A stretch of 64,000 nucleotides of DNA from CAVQCA01 sp963763115 (GTDB lineage: Bacteria; Pseudomonadota; Gammaproteobacteria; UBA9214), in assembly GCA_963763115.1 (NCBI GenBank), contig CAVXNM010000052.1, positions 1 through 64,000 of the forward strand, in the 5' to 3' direction. The notes under the pieces are model-generated. The model was not told the DNA's origin. It saw only the letters and a list, made by a program, of their open reading frames with translations, and ran no database searches. The first letter of the stretch is position 1, and each line of letters opens with the position of its first letter. Position numbers and translations under genes: made by a program. This document shows, in pieces, positions 52,763 through 61,786 of this stretch.

Positions 52763-54246
52763 GCAGTGTGACCCGCGGCAAGCCAGTCGGCCACAGCCGT
52801 GGCCCACTGTTCACGGGGACTGTCCAGCGTCAGCCCCGATGCACTGACGCGGGTTTCCAGGGTAATCAGCCGAGCGGGAATGTCCTCGGGTTCGATCGCA
52901 TCGAAACGACCGTCATTGAAGGCCACCAGCCAGGCCATCTGGAATTCGATCGGCAGCGGTTCGAGGCGGTCCTGCTTGAAGATCTCGCGCAGCGCGCGGC
53001 CGCGCCGTATGGCTTTCTCCATGGAGCTTTCCAGGCGGGCGCCGAATCGGGTGAATACCTCCAGGTCGAGGAACTGCAGGTAATCGAGCTTCATGCGACC
53101 TGCCTCCTCCTTGATGCGCGCATGCTGGGCCTGGCCACCGATGCGGGAGACTGACAGGGCAATGTCGATGGCGGGCCGGAATCCGCCGGCGAACAGTCCT
53201 CGGTCAAGGTAGATCTGGCCATCGGTGATGGAGATCAGGTTGGTGGGGATATAGGCGGCGATTTCCCCTTCCCGGGTTTCCACAATCGGCAACGCCGTGA
53301 TGCTGCCACCGCCGTGCGCGGCATTGAGGCAGGTGGCGCGCTCCAGCAGGCGCGCGTGCACCGAGAAGATGTCGCCCGGGTAGGCCTCGCGGCCGGGCGG
53401 ACGGCGCAGCAGCAGCGAAAGTTCGCGGTAGGTCCGCGCATGGGTGGCGAGATCGTCATAGACCACCAGCGTATCGCGACCCTGCTGCATCCAGAATTCG
53501 GCCACGGCGCAACCGGCGAACGGCGCCAGGTGCTGCAGGCCGGGCAGGGCGCTGGACTCGGCGACCACCAGTGTGGTGTATTCCAGGGCGCCATGCTCGC
53601 GCAGAATGTCGATGGTGTTGACCACGGTGCTGCGTTTCTGGCCGATCAGCACGTACACGCAGGTCACCGACTTGCCGCGCTGGTTGAGCACGGCATCGAT
53701 CGCCACCGAACTGCGGCCCAGTCCCTCGTCGCCGATCAGCAGCTGGCGCTGTCCCTTGCCGACGGGAATCAGGGTGTCGATGACCTTGATCCCGGTATAC
53801 AACGGTTGCTGCACGCGCTCGCGCGCGGTGAGCGGCGGGGAGGTATTCTCCAGCGGCCGGAAGGCGGCGGGCTCCGGCACCGGTCCCTGGTCGAGCGGCT
53901 GGCCGAGCGGATCGATGACGCGCCCGAGCAGGGTGTCACCTACGGGTATGGCCAGTGAGCGCGCGCTCGGGTGTACGATCGTTCCCGCCGTCAGGGCGGC
54001 GGTCTCATACAGCAGCACCGAGCCCACCAGCGTCTCGGTCAGGTCAAAGACCATGGCGCGGCTGCCGTCCTCGAAGGTAAGGACATCGTCCATCGAGGCC
54101 GATGGCAGCCCGGTAATCCAGGCGATGCCATCACCGACCGAGACCACGCACCCCTGTTCGATGATGCGCAGGCCGGGGCGGTACTGCGCCAGCCAGTTCC
54201 CCTGCCGGTCAAGCAGACCGGTGCGGGTATCCGCTTCAGATATCAT
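52759..54246 (-). CDS. atpA: N-type F-ATPase alpha subunit with altered P-loop
   Basis: 495 residues from the ATG at 54246, overlapping the end of atpF by 11 bases. The beta-barrel start (QGCVVSVGDGIAWITGLPSA), the core and the helical end are all present. The nucleotide site of alpha, normally GDRQTGKT, reads GDEGLGRSS here, so the P-loop Lys is Arg (R178). The alpha sites are non-catalytic, so turnover may be changed rather than lost. In order after atpF and before atpG. Confidence 0.9.
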   Translation of the reverse strand: MISEADTRTGLLDRQGNWLAQYRPGLRIIEQGCVVSVGDGIAWITGLPSASMDDVLTFEDGSRAMVFDLTETLVGSVLLYETAALTAGTIVHPSARSLAIPVGDTLLGRVIDPLGQPLDQGPVPEPAAFRPLENTSPPLTARERVQQPLYTGIKVIDTLIPVGKGQRQLLIGDEGLGRSSVAIDAVLNQRGKSVTCVYVLIGQKRSTVVNTIDILREHGALEYTTLVVAESSALPGLQHLAPFAGCAVAEFWMQQGRDTLVVYDDLATHARTYRELSLLLRRPPGREAYPGDIFSVHARLLERATCLNAAHGGGSITALPIVETREGEIAAYIPTNLISITDGQIYLDRGLFAGGFRPAIDIALSVSRIGGQAQHARIKEEAGRMKLDYLQFLDLEVFTRFGARLESSMEKAIRRGRALREIFKQDRLEPLPIEFQMAWLVAFNDGRFDAIEPEDIPARLITLETRVSASGLTLDSPREQWATAVADWLAAGHTA

Positions 54247-54982
54247 GGGCCAGCCGGGCGAAGCCCGCCAGTTCATCCTTCACATTTGCCTGCAACACCC
54301 AGGCCCCGACGGTGATGCGCACGCCGGCCAGCAGTTCCGGGTCTACCTTGTACTCCAACGGCAGTTGCATCCCGAGGCAGGCGCCCAGCGCCTGTTCCAG
54401 ACGCTCGCGTGCAGCCTTATCGAGGGCGAAGGCGCTGGTGACCCGTATGCCGTCAGGCGCGGCGCCGACGCCGGAGCGCAGGTCCTCGAGTTGGGGTGCA
54501 GGCAGCGTTTCCAGTTGTTGCAGCAGCAACTCGATCAATTTTTCCTGCAGCGGTGGTTCGGCCGCGAGCATCATCAACCGAGTGGCGAACTGCGCGCCCT
54601 GGGTGAGTGCCGTCTGCTCCAGTTGTCGCTTGAGGTTATCGAGCCGGCGCTGTTCCACGATCGCGGATCGTTCCTTCTCCTGCGCCAAGTCGCTCGCGAG
54701 TGTCTGCAAGCGTTGTACCCGTTCCGCCTCGATTTCCTTCGCCAGCTGTTCACGCGCCGCTCGGCGTTCCCGGTCCCACTCGGCGAGCCGGTTTTCGTAC
54801 TGACTGCGCAGTGCCTGCGCCTCATCCTGAAGCTGCCTCGCATCGGCCCGGGTTTTTTCGATGCCGGCCCGGCGCCGGGCGATCACATTGAGCACCGGCT
54901 GGTAGAAAAACCGCTTCAGGATCCAGACCAGGATCAGGAAGTTGATGATCTCGAGAACGAAGGTCGACCAGTTGAGTTCCAA
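54236..54982 (-). CDS. atpF: N-type F-ATPase b subunit with delta-like C-terminal extension
   Basis: 248 residues. One membrane helix (LEIINFLILVWILKRFFYQP, about 10-29) is followed by a long charged coiled coil to about residue 140. A C-terminal domain of about 90 residues resembling the delta subunit ends it (EYKVDPELLAGVRITVGAWV). N-ATPase operons lack a separate delta gene and use such an elongated b, which is what is seen here. Confidence 0.87.
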   Translation of the reverse strand: MELNWSTFVLEIINFLILVWILKRFFYQPVLNVIARRRAGIEKTRADARQLQDEAQALRSQYENRLAEWDRERRAAREQLAKEIEAERVQRLQTLASDLAQEKERSAIVEQRRLDNLKRQLEQTALTQGAQFATRLMMLAAEPPLQEKLIELLLQQLETLPAPQLEDLRSGVGAAPDGIRVTSAFALDKAARERLEQALGACLGMQLPLEYKVDPELLAGVRITVGAWVLQANVKDELAGFARLAHDI

Positions 54983-55026
54983 GCGCGTGTTCCCCGCGGA
55001 TTGATCGGAGTGAGGGCTGCCGAGCC

Positions 55027-55293
55027 TTACTTCAGCAGGTATCCCAGCAACGGGTTGCGGAACAGCACGATGAGCACGATGACCAACACGTAGATGGCGA
55101 GCGATTCGATCATCGCCAGACCGATGAACAGGGTGCGCATGATGGAACGCTCGGCTTCCGGTTGCCGGGCCATTGCATCGAGCGCACTGCTGATGGCCCG
55201 TCCCATGGCGAGCGCGGGCCCCAGCACGCCGATGGCGATGCCGAGAACCGCTGCAACCGTGGATACCAGGGCGAAAGTAGACAAGTCAGGCAT
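55027..55293 (-). CDS. atpE: N-type F-ATPase c subunit (rotor ring)
   Basis: 88 residues, two membrane helices with the polar loop ARQPE (42-46). The ion-carrying carboxylate is E63 in LAMIESLAIY. Of the Na+ ligands known from Ilyobacter-type rings, S64 and Y68 remain, but the helix-1 Gln/Glu position is M30 (ALAMGRA) and the Thr position is L65. This predicts H+ rather than Na+ coupling. It lies between atpB and atpF in the expected order. Confidence 0.9.
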   Translation of the reverse strand: MPDLSTFALVSTVAAVLGIAIGVLGPALAMGRAISSALDAMARQPEAERSIMRTLFIGLAMIESLAIYVLVIVLIVLFRNPLLGYLLK

Positions 55294-55296
55294 GCG

Positions 55297-55983
55297 TTAC
55301 TCCTTGGTCTGTTGTCGAAGTTGGTGTGACTGCAGCCCGCCGGCGACATAGATCAGCGCCAGCATGCCGAAGATGTAGGCCTGCACCAGCGCCTCGATGA
55401 TGTGCAGCATCAGTATCGGGATGGGTGCGAGGAAGCCGGCCAGCATGAGGATCAGAAGGGCCGCCATCTCCAGACTCATCATATTGCCGAACAGGCGTAC
55501 CGCGAGCGCCACGGTGCGGGTGATTTCGCTGAGGACATGGAACGGCAGCAGGATGGGGCTGGGGGAAAGATAATGGCGCAAGTAGGCCCTCAGACCACTG
55601 CTGCGCACCCCGAACCAGTACACCGACAGGAACACCAGGATGGCGAGCGCGGAGGTCGCCGACAGGTCACGCGTCGGGGAGTGCACGCCCGGGATCAGGC
55701 CGCATAGGTTGGCTATTACCAGGAATACCCACAGGCTGCCGATGAACGGCAGCAGCAGGCGTGTCTGCTCGGGCGCTACTGCGCATATGGCTTCCTCGAT
55801 GGTGCCGACAATGCCTTCGGCTGCGACCTGCAGTATTCCCGGCTCCAGGGTGAGCCGTCGGGTGAGCGACCAGCCGGCGAGCCAGATCGCGGCCATGATC
55901 AGCCAGGTGGTGATGACCGTACCGGTAATTTGCAGAGGTCCCAGCCGGAACACGGTCTCTGCTACTATCCCGCTGCCCGTCAT
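55297..55983 (-). CDS. atpB: N-type F-ATPase a subunit
   Basis: 228 residues with five to six membrane helices. The essential Arg is R163 in VALAVRLFGNMMSLEMAALL. EGIVGTIEEAI and LPFIGSLWVFLVIANLCGL are family features. It forms the ion half-channels next to the c ring. The gene starts three bases after the small atpQ gene; no atpR is found between them. Confidence 0.9.
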   Translation of the reverse strand: MTGSGIVAETVFRLGPLQITGTVITTWLIMAAIWLAGWSLTRRLTLEPGILQVAAEGIVGTIEEAICAVAPEQTRLLLPFIGSLWVFLVIANLCGLIPGVHSPTRDLSATSALAILVFLSVYWFGVRSSGLRAYLRHYLSPSPILLPFHVLSEITRTVALAVRLFGNMMSLEMAALLILMLAGFLAPIPILMLHIIEALVQAYIFGMLALIYVAGGLQSHQLRQQTKE

Positions 55984-55986
55984 GCG

Positions 55987-56256
55987 CTAATCTCTGATGA
56001 AAAGGTACACGTTGATGCCGCCAATGATCACACCCAGGAAGATCATGCTCAAGGTCCAGCGTATGGAATAGCCCGCCGCCAGGCCGTCCAGCCAGCGTCC
56101 CAGGTAGGCGCCGGCCACCACCGGCAGCACCAACATCAGGCCGAGGGTGCCGATATAGGCGGTCTGCGCAAGCAGCGTCCGCCGGTCGCGGTCGGCCTGC
56201 CGCATGCGCCGGGCCTGACGATCGACCTGCCTGCGAAGCCGCTCGTACGGATTCAC
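55987..56256 (-). CDS. atpQ: N-ATPase small membrane subunit Q (AtpI-like)
   Basis: 89 residues from a GTG at 56256 that overlaps the atpC stop (GTGA). A basic N-terminus is followed by two membrane segments (about 35-58 and 65-87). TLGLMLVLPVVAGAYLGRWL is the ATPase_gene1/AtpQ pattern. It is thought to help c-ring assembly. The next gene is atpB, without an atpR. Confidence 0.8.
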   Translation of the reverse strand: MNPYERLRRQVDRQARRMRQADRDRRTLLAQTAYIGTLGLMLVLPVVAGAYLGRWLDGLAAGYSIRWTLSMIFLGVIIGGINVYLFIRD

Positions 56257-56664
56257 CGGCCACCGCCTCCGGCGCGATGCATCTCCCACAGGCGCCGCAG
56301 GAGTTCCTCCTCCATGCGGTGCAGGCTCTCCTTGATGATGCGCAAACCCTCTTCCTCGGCGAGCAGTTGCTCCTGCAGGGCGGCGCTGATGCGCTCGTAG
56401 TCGTCATCCAGCAGGTAACGGCGCGTGCTGATGGACAACTCATCGTTCACGAAGTAGAGCAGTGCGCCGGGAAACGCCAGGTAGCGCCAGTGTCCGTCGG
56501 CGCGGCGGAAGCGCGCCAGCCCGAACAGCAGCGCGGTCATCATGCGTGCGTGGCCGGCGAGAATGCCGAAGCTGCCCGAGGCATCCTCGCCCACGAAGGA
56601 AATCACCTCCTCGAAGGTTTCACGACGGACCGCATCGCGAGAGTGTCAGCCGGAAGGTCTTCAT
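56253..56664 (-). pseudogene. atpC: N-type F-ATPase epsilon subunit, frameshift near the N-terminus
   Basis: An ATG at 56664, overlapping the atpD stop as ATGA, starts MKTFRLTLS and then runs into a stop. The continuation DAVRRETFEEVISFVGEDAS is one base out of phase. Deleting one base in CTCTCGC (about 56636-56643) joins them into a normal N-ATPase epsilon (about 136 residues). The open part from 56606 downward (SFVGEDASGSFGILAGHARM to the helical end) is 117 residues and may still start at an internal GTG. Either decay or a sequencing error. Confidence 0.7.
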
Positions 56665-58060
56665 CGCGCCGGTTCCTGCATGGCGCCGCGCATATAGCAG
56701 TGTTCCTCGGTGACCTCGTCGTAGCGCCCGAGCAGGAAGCTCTCGCAATCCTCCAGGGACTGTTCGAGCGTCACCGAGGCGCCGGGGATGCCGGTATGCG
56801 ATGCCGTCACCCAGAACGGCTGGGTGAGATAGCGCTGCAGCTTGCGCGCGCGCATGACGATGTTGCGGTCCCGGGTCGAGAGTTCCTCGATGCCCAGCAT
56901 GGCGATGATGTCCTCGAGTTCCTGATAGCGCGCCAGGTGGGCGCGTACACCTTCCGCGATGGTGTAGTGGCGTTCCCCGAGGGTGTGGCGGTCCATCAGC
57001 CTACTGCCGGACTGCAGCGGGTCCACGGCAGGATAGATCCCCTTGCCGGCCTGGGTGCGCGACAGGATGACGGTGGTGTCGAGATGGCTGAGGATGGCGC
57101 TGACCGCCGGATCGGTCATGTCATCGGCAGGCACGTAGACCGCCTGCACCGAGGTGATGGCCCCCTGGCGCGTCGAGGCGATGCGCTCCTGCAGCTCGGC
57201 GACCTCGGTGGTCAGCGTCGGCTGGTAGCCGACGGTGGCCGGCATGCGTCCCAGCAGGCTGGAAATCTCGCTGCCCGCCTGCACGAAACGGAAGATGTTG
57301 TCCATGACGAACAGTACTTCCTTGCCGAGCGTGTCGCGCAGGTACTCGGCGTAGGTCAGGGCGGTCAGGCCGACGCGGAAGCGCACCCCGGGCGACTCGT
57401 CCATCTGCCCGAACACCATCAGCGTCTGCGGCATGACGCCGGTCTTGCGCATTTCCTGCCAGAGCTCGTGGCCCTCGCGGATGCGCTCGCCCACCCCGGC
57501 GAACACCGATACCCCCGCGTGCAGGGTCGCGATGGCGTGCATGAACTCCATGATCAGCACCGTCTTGCCCACCCCGGCGCCCCCGAACAGTCCGGTCTTC
57601 CCGCCCTTAACGAACGGGCAGAGCAGGTCGATCACCTTGATGCCGGTTTCGCAGCACCTCCGCCGGCGCCGATCGCCTCCTGCAGGGGCGGCGGGTTTGC
57701 GTGCACATTGCGGAAGGACTCGCCGGGCAGGGGCGCGCCGTCATCGAGCGGCTGGCCGAAGATATCCAGCACCCTGCCCAGGCAGGCTTCCGATACCGGG
57801 ACGTGCAGCGGCGAGCCGGTGTCGTAGACCGCCATGCCGCGGCGCAGCCCGGCGGTGCGGTGCAGGGTGATCGCCCGCAGATGGTGTTCATCGAGGTGCT
57901 GGTGGACCTCGAACAGATAGGTCTCGGCGTTGCGCCTGGCGATCAGCGCCTGGCGCAGGGGAGGGAGATGTCTGCAGGTGATCACCGCGACGGGGCCGTG
58001 TACCTCGTCGATGACGCCGATGGGAGCCTGATCAAGATCGTGCGGTAATGTGTTGTTCAC
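56661..58060 (-). pseudogene. atpD: N-type F-ATPase beta subunit, frameshift before the P-loop
   Basis: The first part (58060-57665, GTG start) gives MNNTLPHDLDQAPIGVIDEV to NPPPLQEAIG, the N-terminal barrel. The second (56661 to about 57646) gives ETGIKVIDLLCPFVKGGKTG then LFGGAGVGKTVLIMEF (P-loop) to the end. Between them the reading frame is out by two bases; the sequence AEVL in a third frame shows it is best explained by two single-base insertions within about 20 bases. The catalytic core has GERIREGHELW and DNIFRFVQAGSE. First gene of the operon; a true pseudogene or an error. Confidence 0.8.
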
Positions 58061-58346
58061 GCGGGCCTGTCGCTGGCTGTGAACCTGTCAGTTCAGCTCT
58101 GCACCACGATAACATACCCGTGAGAGTACCGGCATGGTGCCGACCCCTGTCGTTCATGGTAGTCTGCAGCTTCGGACAAGGCGCATCCACGTGCGTTCCG
58201 GCCGAACTCGTCCTCCGCTGCATTGCTATTTCCGTGCTGCTTGTTAATATCCACGGCCAAACTGGGGATACCGGGCAGGGTATTCATCTGATACTTTTTC
58301 TTACGCAAATTGAGACAGCCTGTGAGATCGGCCGGGCACATTCGCT

Positions 58347-58955
58347 ATGACGCCAGAGCACCTGATTGCCTGCCATGAGTGCGACCTGCTGCAGCACATC
58401 CCGCGCCAGCGGCAGGGCGGGAAGGCCTACTGCCGGCGTTGTAACGCCGTTCTACATCGCAGCGTCCGCGACAGTCTCGACCGCACCCTCGCACTGACGT
58501 TTGCCGGGCTCGTCCTGTTCATCGTCGCCAATTCCTTCCCTTTCCTGTCCTTCAAGATGCAGGGGCAGGTTACCCAGACCACGCTCGCCACCGGCGTCAT
58601 CGATCTGTACCAGCAGGGCATGTGGGAAATCGCGCTGCTGGTGCTGCTGACCAGTATGCTGGTGCCGCTGCTGCAACTGCTGTTGCTCATCTATGTCCTG
58701 CTGCCGATCAAGTTCAGCCGCACGCCGTGGAAGCTGGCGCAGGTATTCCGGTTCCAGCAAAGTCTGGGACCCTGGGGCATGATGGAGGTGTTCATGCTCG
58801 GTATCCTGGTCGCCGTGGTGAAGCTAGTGGAGATGGCGCAAATCGTACCCGGCCTGGCGCTGTGGTCGTTTGCCCTGCTTATTTTCGTGCTGGCCGGGGC
58901 CGCCGCCGCCCTGGACCCCGAAATCGTCTGGGAACGCGTGGGGCGCAAGCGATGA
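58347..58955 (+). CDS. pqiA: PqiA-like membrane protein, first copy
   Basis: 202 residues. An N-terminal zinc-ribbon-like pair CHECDLLQHIP and CRRCNAVLH (residues 9-36) precedes four membrane segments. LDRTLALTFAGLVLFIVANS and EVFMLGILVAVVKLVEMA are PqiA-domain features. E. coli PqiA has two such halves in one chain; here they are separate genes. The stop overlaps the next start (ATGA). Confidence 0.88.
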   Translation: MTPEHLIACHECDLLQHIPRQRQGGKAYCRRCNAVLHRSVRDSLDRTLALTFAGLVLFIVANSFPFLSFKMQGQVTQTTLATGVIDLYQQGMWEIALLVLLTSMLVPLLQLLLLIYVLLPIKFSRTPWKLAQVFRFQQSLGPWGMMEVFMLGILVAVVKLVEMAQIVPGLALWSFALLIFVLAGAAAALDPEIVWERVGRKR

Positions 58956-59605
58956 GCACCGGTGAGACGAGCGCCATCGCCGCCGGGCTGATGGGATGCC
59001 ACAGCTGCAATCTGGTGAGCCGCGTTCCCGCGTCGCACGGGGATCACGCTGCGACGGTTTGTCCGCGCTGCGGGGCCGCGCTGCATGCGCGCAAGCCCGA
59101 CAGCCTCGCGCGCACCTGGGCGCTGGTGATCGCGGCAGTTATCTGTTACCTGCCGGCGAATATGCTGCCCATCATGAAGGTAACCTCGCTCGGAAATGCC
59201 CAGGCCGATACCATCCTGAGCGGCGTGATCTACCTGCTGGTACACGGTATGTGGCCGCTGGCGCTGGTGGTGTTCATCGCCAGCGTGTTCGTGCCGCTCG
59301 CCAAGCTGATCATCCTGGTGTATCTGCTGATTTCGGTGCAGCGCCGCTCGCAATGGCGCCCCGTCGATCGTACCCGCCTTTATCGCCTCACCGAAGCGGT
59401 GGGTCGCTGGTCCATGGTCGATATCTATGTGGTCACTATCATGGTGGCGTTGGTGAAACTGGGTAACCTGGCGACCATCGAGGCACAGGCCGGTGCGATA
59501 TTCTTCGGCGCGGTGGTGGTGATCACCATCTTTGCCGCCATGAGCTTCGATCCCCGGCTCATCTGGGATAACCTGGAGTCAACCCATGACAAACCCGCAG
59601 TCTGA
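58952..59605 (+). CDS. pqiA: PqiA-like membrane protein, second copy
   Basis: 217 residues from the ATG at 58952. CHSCNLVSRVP and CPRCGAALHARKP (near 16-52) repeat the Cys pairs of the first copy, followed by four membrane segments with ADTILSGVIYLLVHGMWPLA and DIYVVTIMVALVKLGNLA. Together with the first copy it corresponds to a complete two-half PqiA. It overlaps pqiB by 20 bases. Confidence 0.88.
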   Translation: MSTGETSAIAAGLMGCHSCNLVSRVPASHGDHAATVCPRCGAALHARKPDSLARTWALVIAAVICYLPANMLPIMKVTSLGNAQADTILSGVIYLLVHGMWPLALVVFIASVFVPLAKLIILVYLLISVQRRSQWRPVDRTRLYRLTEAVGRWSMVDIYVVTIMVALVKLGNLATIEAQAGAIFFGAVVVITIFAAMSFDPRLIWDNLESTHDKPAV

Positions 59606-61157
59606 GCCGCAAACCGCGGAGGCCATACCCGAGGCAGTCGTCAAGACGCGCAGCGGCGTTTCCATCGTCTGGCTGATCCCGCTGATCGCGGCGCTGATCG
59701 GCGGCTGGCTGGCCTGGAAGGCCTTCTCGGAGCAGGGACCGACCATCACCATCAGCTTCAAGAGCGCCGAGGGTCTGGAGGCCGGCAAGACCAAGATCAG
59801 GTACAAGGACGTCGAAATCGGCCAGGTCGAGAACATCGAACTCAGCGAAGACCTCACGCACGTGCTCGTCACCGCGAAACTGGTCAAGGGCGCCGGAGGC
59901 TACCTGACCGACAAGACCCGTTTCTGGGTGGTGCGCGCCAGCGTCAGGGCCGGGCAGGTAAGCGGTCTAGGAACCCTGCTCTCGGGCGCCTATATCGGAA
60001 TCGATCCGGTGACCGAAGGCAAATCCACCCGGCAATTCGAAGGACTGGAGATTCCCCCCGTGGTCACCACCGGTCAACCGGGCCATTATTTCATCCTGCG
60101 CGCCAGCCGGCGGGGCTCCCTGGATGTCGGCGCGCCGGTGTACTACCGCGAAATCCAGGTGGGCGAGGTCGTCGCCTACAACGTTGGCGAAGATGCCGAG
60201 AGCATCGACTTCAAGGTCTTCGTGCATGCCCCTTATGACCAGAAGGTGCGCGAAAATACCCAGTTCTGGAACGCCAGCGGCTTGGATGTTTCGGTGACGG
60301 CGCAGGGGATCAAGGTCGATACCGAATCCCTGGTCAGCATCCTCATCGGCGGCATCGCGTTCGGTGCCCCCGAAAATGAAACTTCGGGCGCTATGGCGCA
60401 AGAAGACCAGGTCTTCCATTTGTATGACAATCGCGAGGCCGCCAAACAAAAAAAATATGCCGAGAAACGCCGCTTCCTGCTTTACTTCGACGGATCGGTG
60501 CGGGGGCTTTCACCGGGGGCATCGGTGGAATTCCGCGGTATCCAGATCGGGGAAGTGGTCGATGTGAAACTCCAGCTCAACGTAATGTCCCAGGAATTCC
60601 AGATACCCGTTCTGATCGACCTCGAGCCGGAACGGGTTGCGCCCACCGGGCAGATCCCGCCGGAATGGGCGAAGCTCAGCAAGGTGGAACGCCAGAACCG
60701 GTTTTTCGACCAGCTGGTGGCGCAGGGCATGAGAGCACAGCTGAAAACAGGCAATCTCCTTACCGGCAAGCTCATTGTCGAGATGGGCATCTATGACAAG
60801 GTCAAGACGGCCGCGATCGACTACAGTGGAGAGTACCCGGTGCTGCCGACAGTGCCGACCTCGCTCGAGGAGTTGACGAACAGGGTCGCCGCGATACTCG
60901 ACAAGCTGGAGCAGTTTCCGATCGACAGGATCGGCAGCAACATGGACAAGACGCTGGAAGGCCTGCAGCTGACCGTCACCCAGACGCAGAAGACCCTGCT
61001 CGCGCTGGGAAAGACCCTCAGCACCGATTCACCACTGCAGCAGGAAATGCAAAAGACCCTGGAGGAATTATCGGGCGCGGCCCGTTCGCTGCGCCTGCTG
61101 GCGGATTACCTGGAACGCAACCCGGAAGCGATACTGAGAGGAAAACAAGGCCAATGA
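59586..61157 (+). CDS. pqiB: PqiB, MCE-domain envelope lipid-transport protein
   Basis: 523 residues. One N-terminal membrane anchor (SGVSIVWLIPLIAALIGGWL, about 22-41) is followed by three MCE domains (about 45-135, 155-235 and 290-390) and a C-terminal helical needle of about 100 residues (LTVTQTQKTLLALGKTLSTD). MCE rings form a tunnel across the periplasm for lipids, with the PqiA proteins in the inner membrane and PqiC at the outer one. Overlaps both neighbours, so the four genes are an operon. Confidence 0.92.
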   Translation: MTNPQSEPQTAEAIPEAVVKTRSGVSIVWLIPLIAALIGGWLAWKAFSEQGPTITISFKSAEGLEAGKTKIRYKDVEIGQVENIELSEDLTHVLVTAKLVKGAGGYLTDKTRFWVVRASVRAGQVSGLGTLLSGAYIGIDPVTEGKSTRQFEGLEIPPVVTTGQPGHYFILRASRRGSLDVGAPVYYREIQVGEVVAYNVGEDAESIDFKVFVHAPYDQKVRENTQFWNASGLDVSVTAQGIKVDTESLVSILIGGIAFGAPENETSGAMAQEDQVFHLYDNREAAKQKKYAEKRRFLLYFDGSVRGLSPGASVEFRGIQIGEVVDVKLQLNVMSQEFQIPVLIDLEPERVAPTGQIPPEWAKLSKVERQNRFFDQLVAQGMRAQLKTGNLLTGKLIVEMGIYDKVKTAAIDYSGEYPVLPTVPTSLEELTNRVAAILDKLEQFPIDRIGSNMDKTLEGLQLTVTQTQKTLLALGKTLSTDSPLQQEMQKTLEELSGAARSLRLLADYLERNPEAILRGKQGQ

Positions 61158-61786
61158 TTGCTCCCCACCCAATTCATGCCCGTACACTTGCCGGTCTGCT
61201 TTTGATTCTGCTCGTGAGCGGTTGCGCCACGACCTCGCGGCCGGTCGATTTCTACACCCTCAGTCCGGCCGCCGTATCAGGGGCGCCGGAGTCGCTGCCG
61301 GCGAACTGCCGCGATGTCGTCATTGGCATCGGACCGGTGCTGTGGCCGCATTATCTCGACCGGCCGCAGATCGTCACCCGACTCAGCCCGAACCGGATCA
61401 GCTTCGATGAATTCCACCGCTGGGCCGGACCGCTCGAGGAGGATTTCGAGCGGGTGCTGATCGATGACCTGTCAAAGCTGTTGCAGACCGATTATGTGAT
61501 CAAGTCCCCGGGCAAGCTTTTCTATAAACCCCGTTATCAGGTGCAGATACACATCGATCAGTTCGATGGCCAACCCGGTGACGCGGTTACCCTGAAGGCC
61601 GCCTGGTCGGTCGTCGACCCGAACAGCGGCAAGGAGGCCGCCTTGCGCGAATCGACGCTGCGCGTGCCCACCACGGGTGAAGGTTACGAAGCCATGGTCG
61701 TTGCCGCCAGCGCCGCGGTTGCCGAATTGAGCCACCAGATCGCGACCGAGCTTTCCGGCCGCTGCACCGTTCCACAAGGAAAGTGA
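61154..61786 (+). CDS. pqiC: PqiC-like outer-membrane lipoprotein
   Basis: 210 residues with a signal peptide ending in LLVSGC (C24, lipobox). The ABC_trans_aux domain follows (DFYTLSPAAV, then DVVIGIGPVLWPHYLDRPQI and VTRLSPNRISFDEFHRWAGP). It completes the PqiABC lipid-transport complex at the outer membrane. Its ATG overlaps the pqiB stop. Confidence 0.88.
   Translation: MIAPHPIHARTLAGLLLILLVSGCATTSRPVDFYTLSPAAVSGAPESLPANCRDVVIGIGPVLWPHYLDRPQIVTRLSPNRISFDEFHRWAGPLEEDFERVLIDDLSKLLQTDYVIKSPGKLFYKPRYQVQIHIDQFDGQPGDAVTLKAAWSVVDPNSGKEAALRESTLRVPTTGEGYEAMVVAASAAVAELSHQIATELSGRCTVPQGK

Noticed and set aside
53573..55093. 506-codon open frame on the plus strand
   Set aside because: Antisense to atpA, atpF and the end of atpE.
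56277..57827. 516-codon open frame on the plus strand
   Set aside because: Antisense to atpC and atpD. The protein has His/Arg-rich low-complexity character and no motif.
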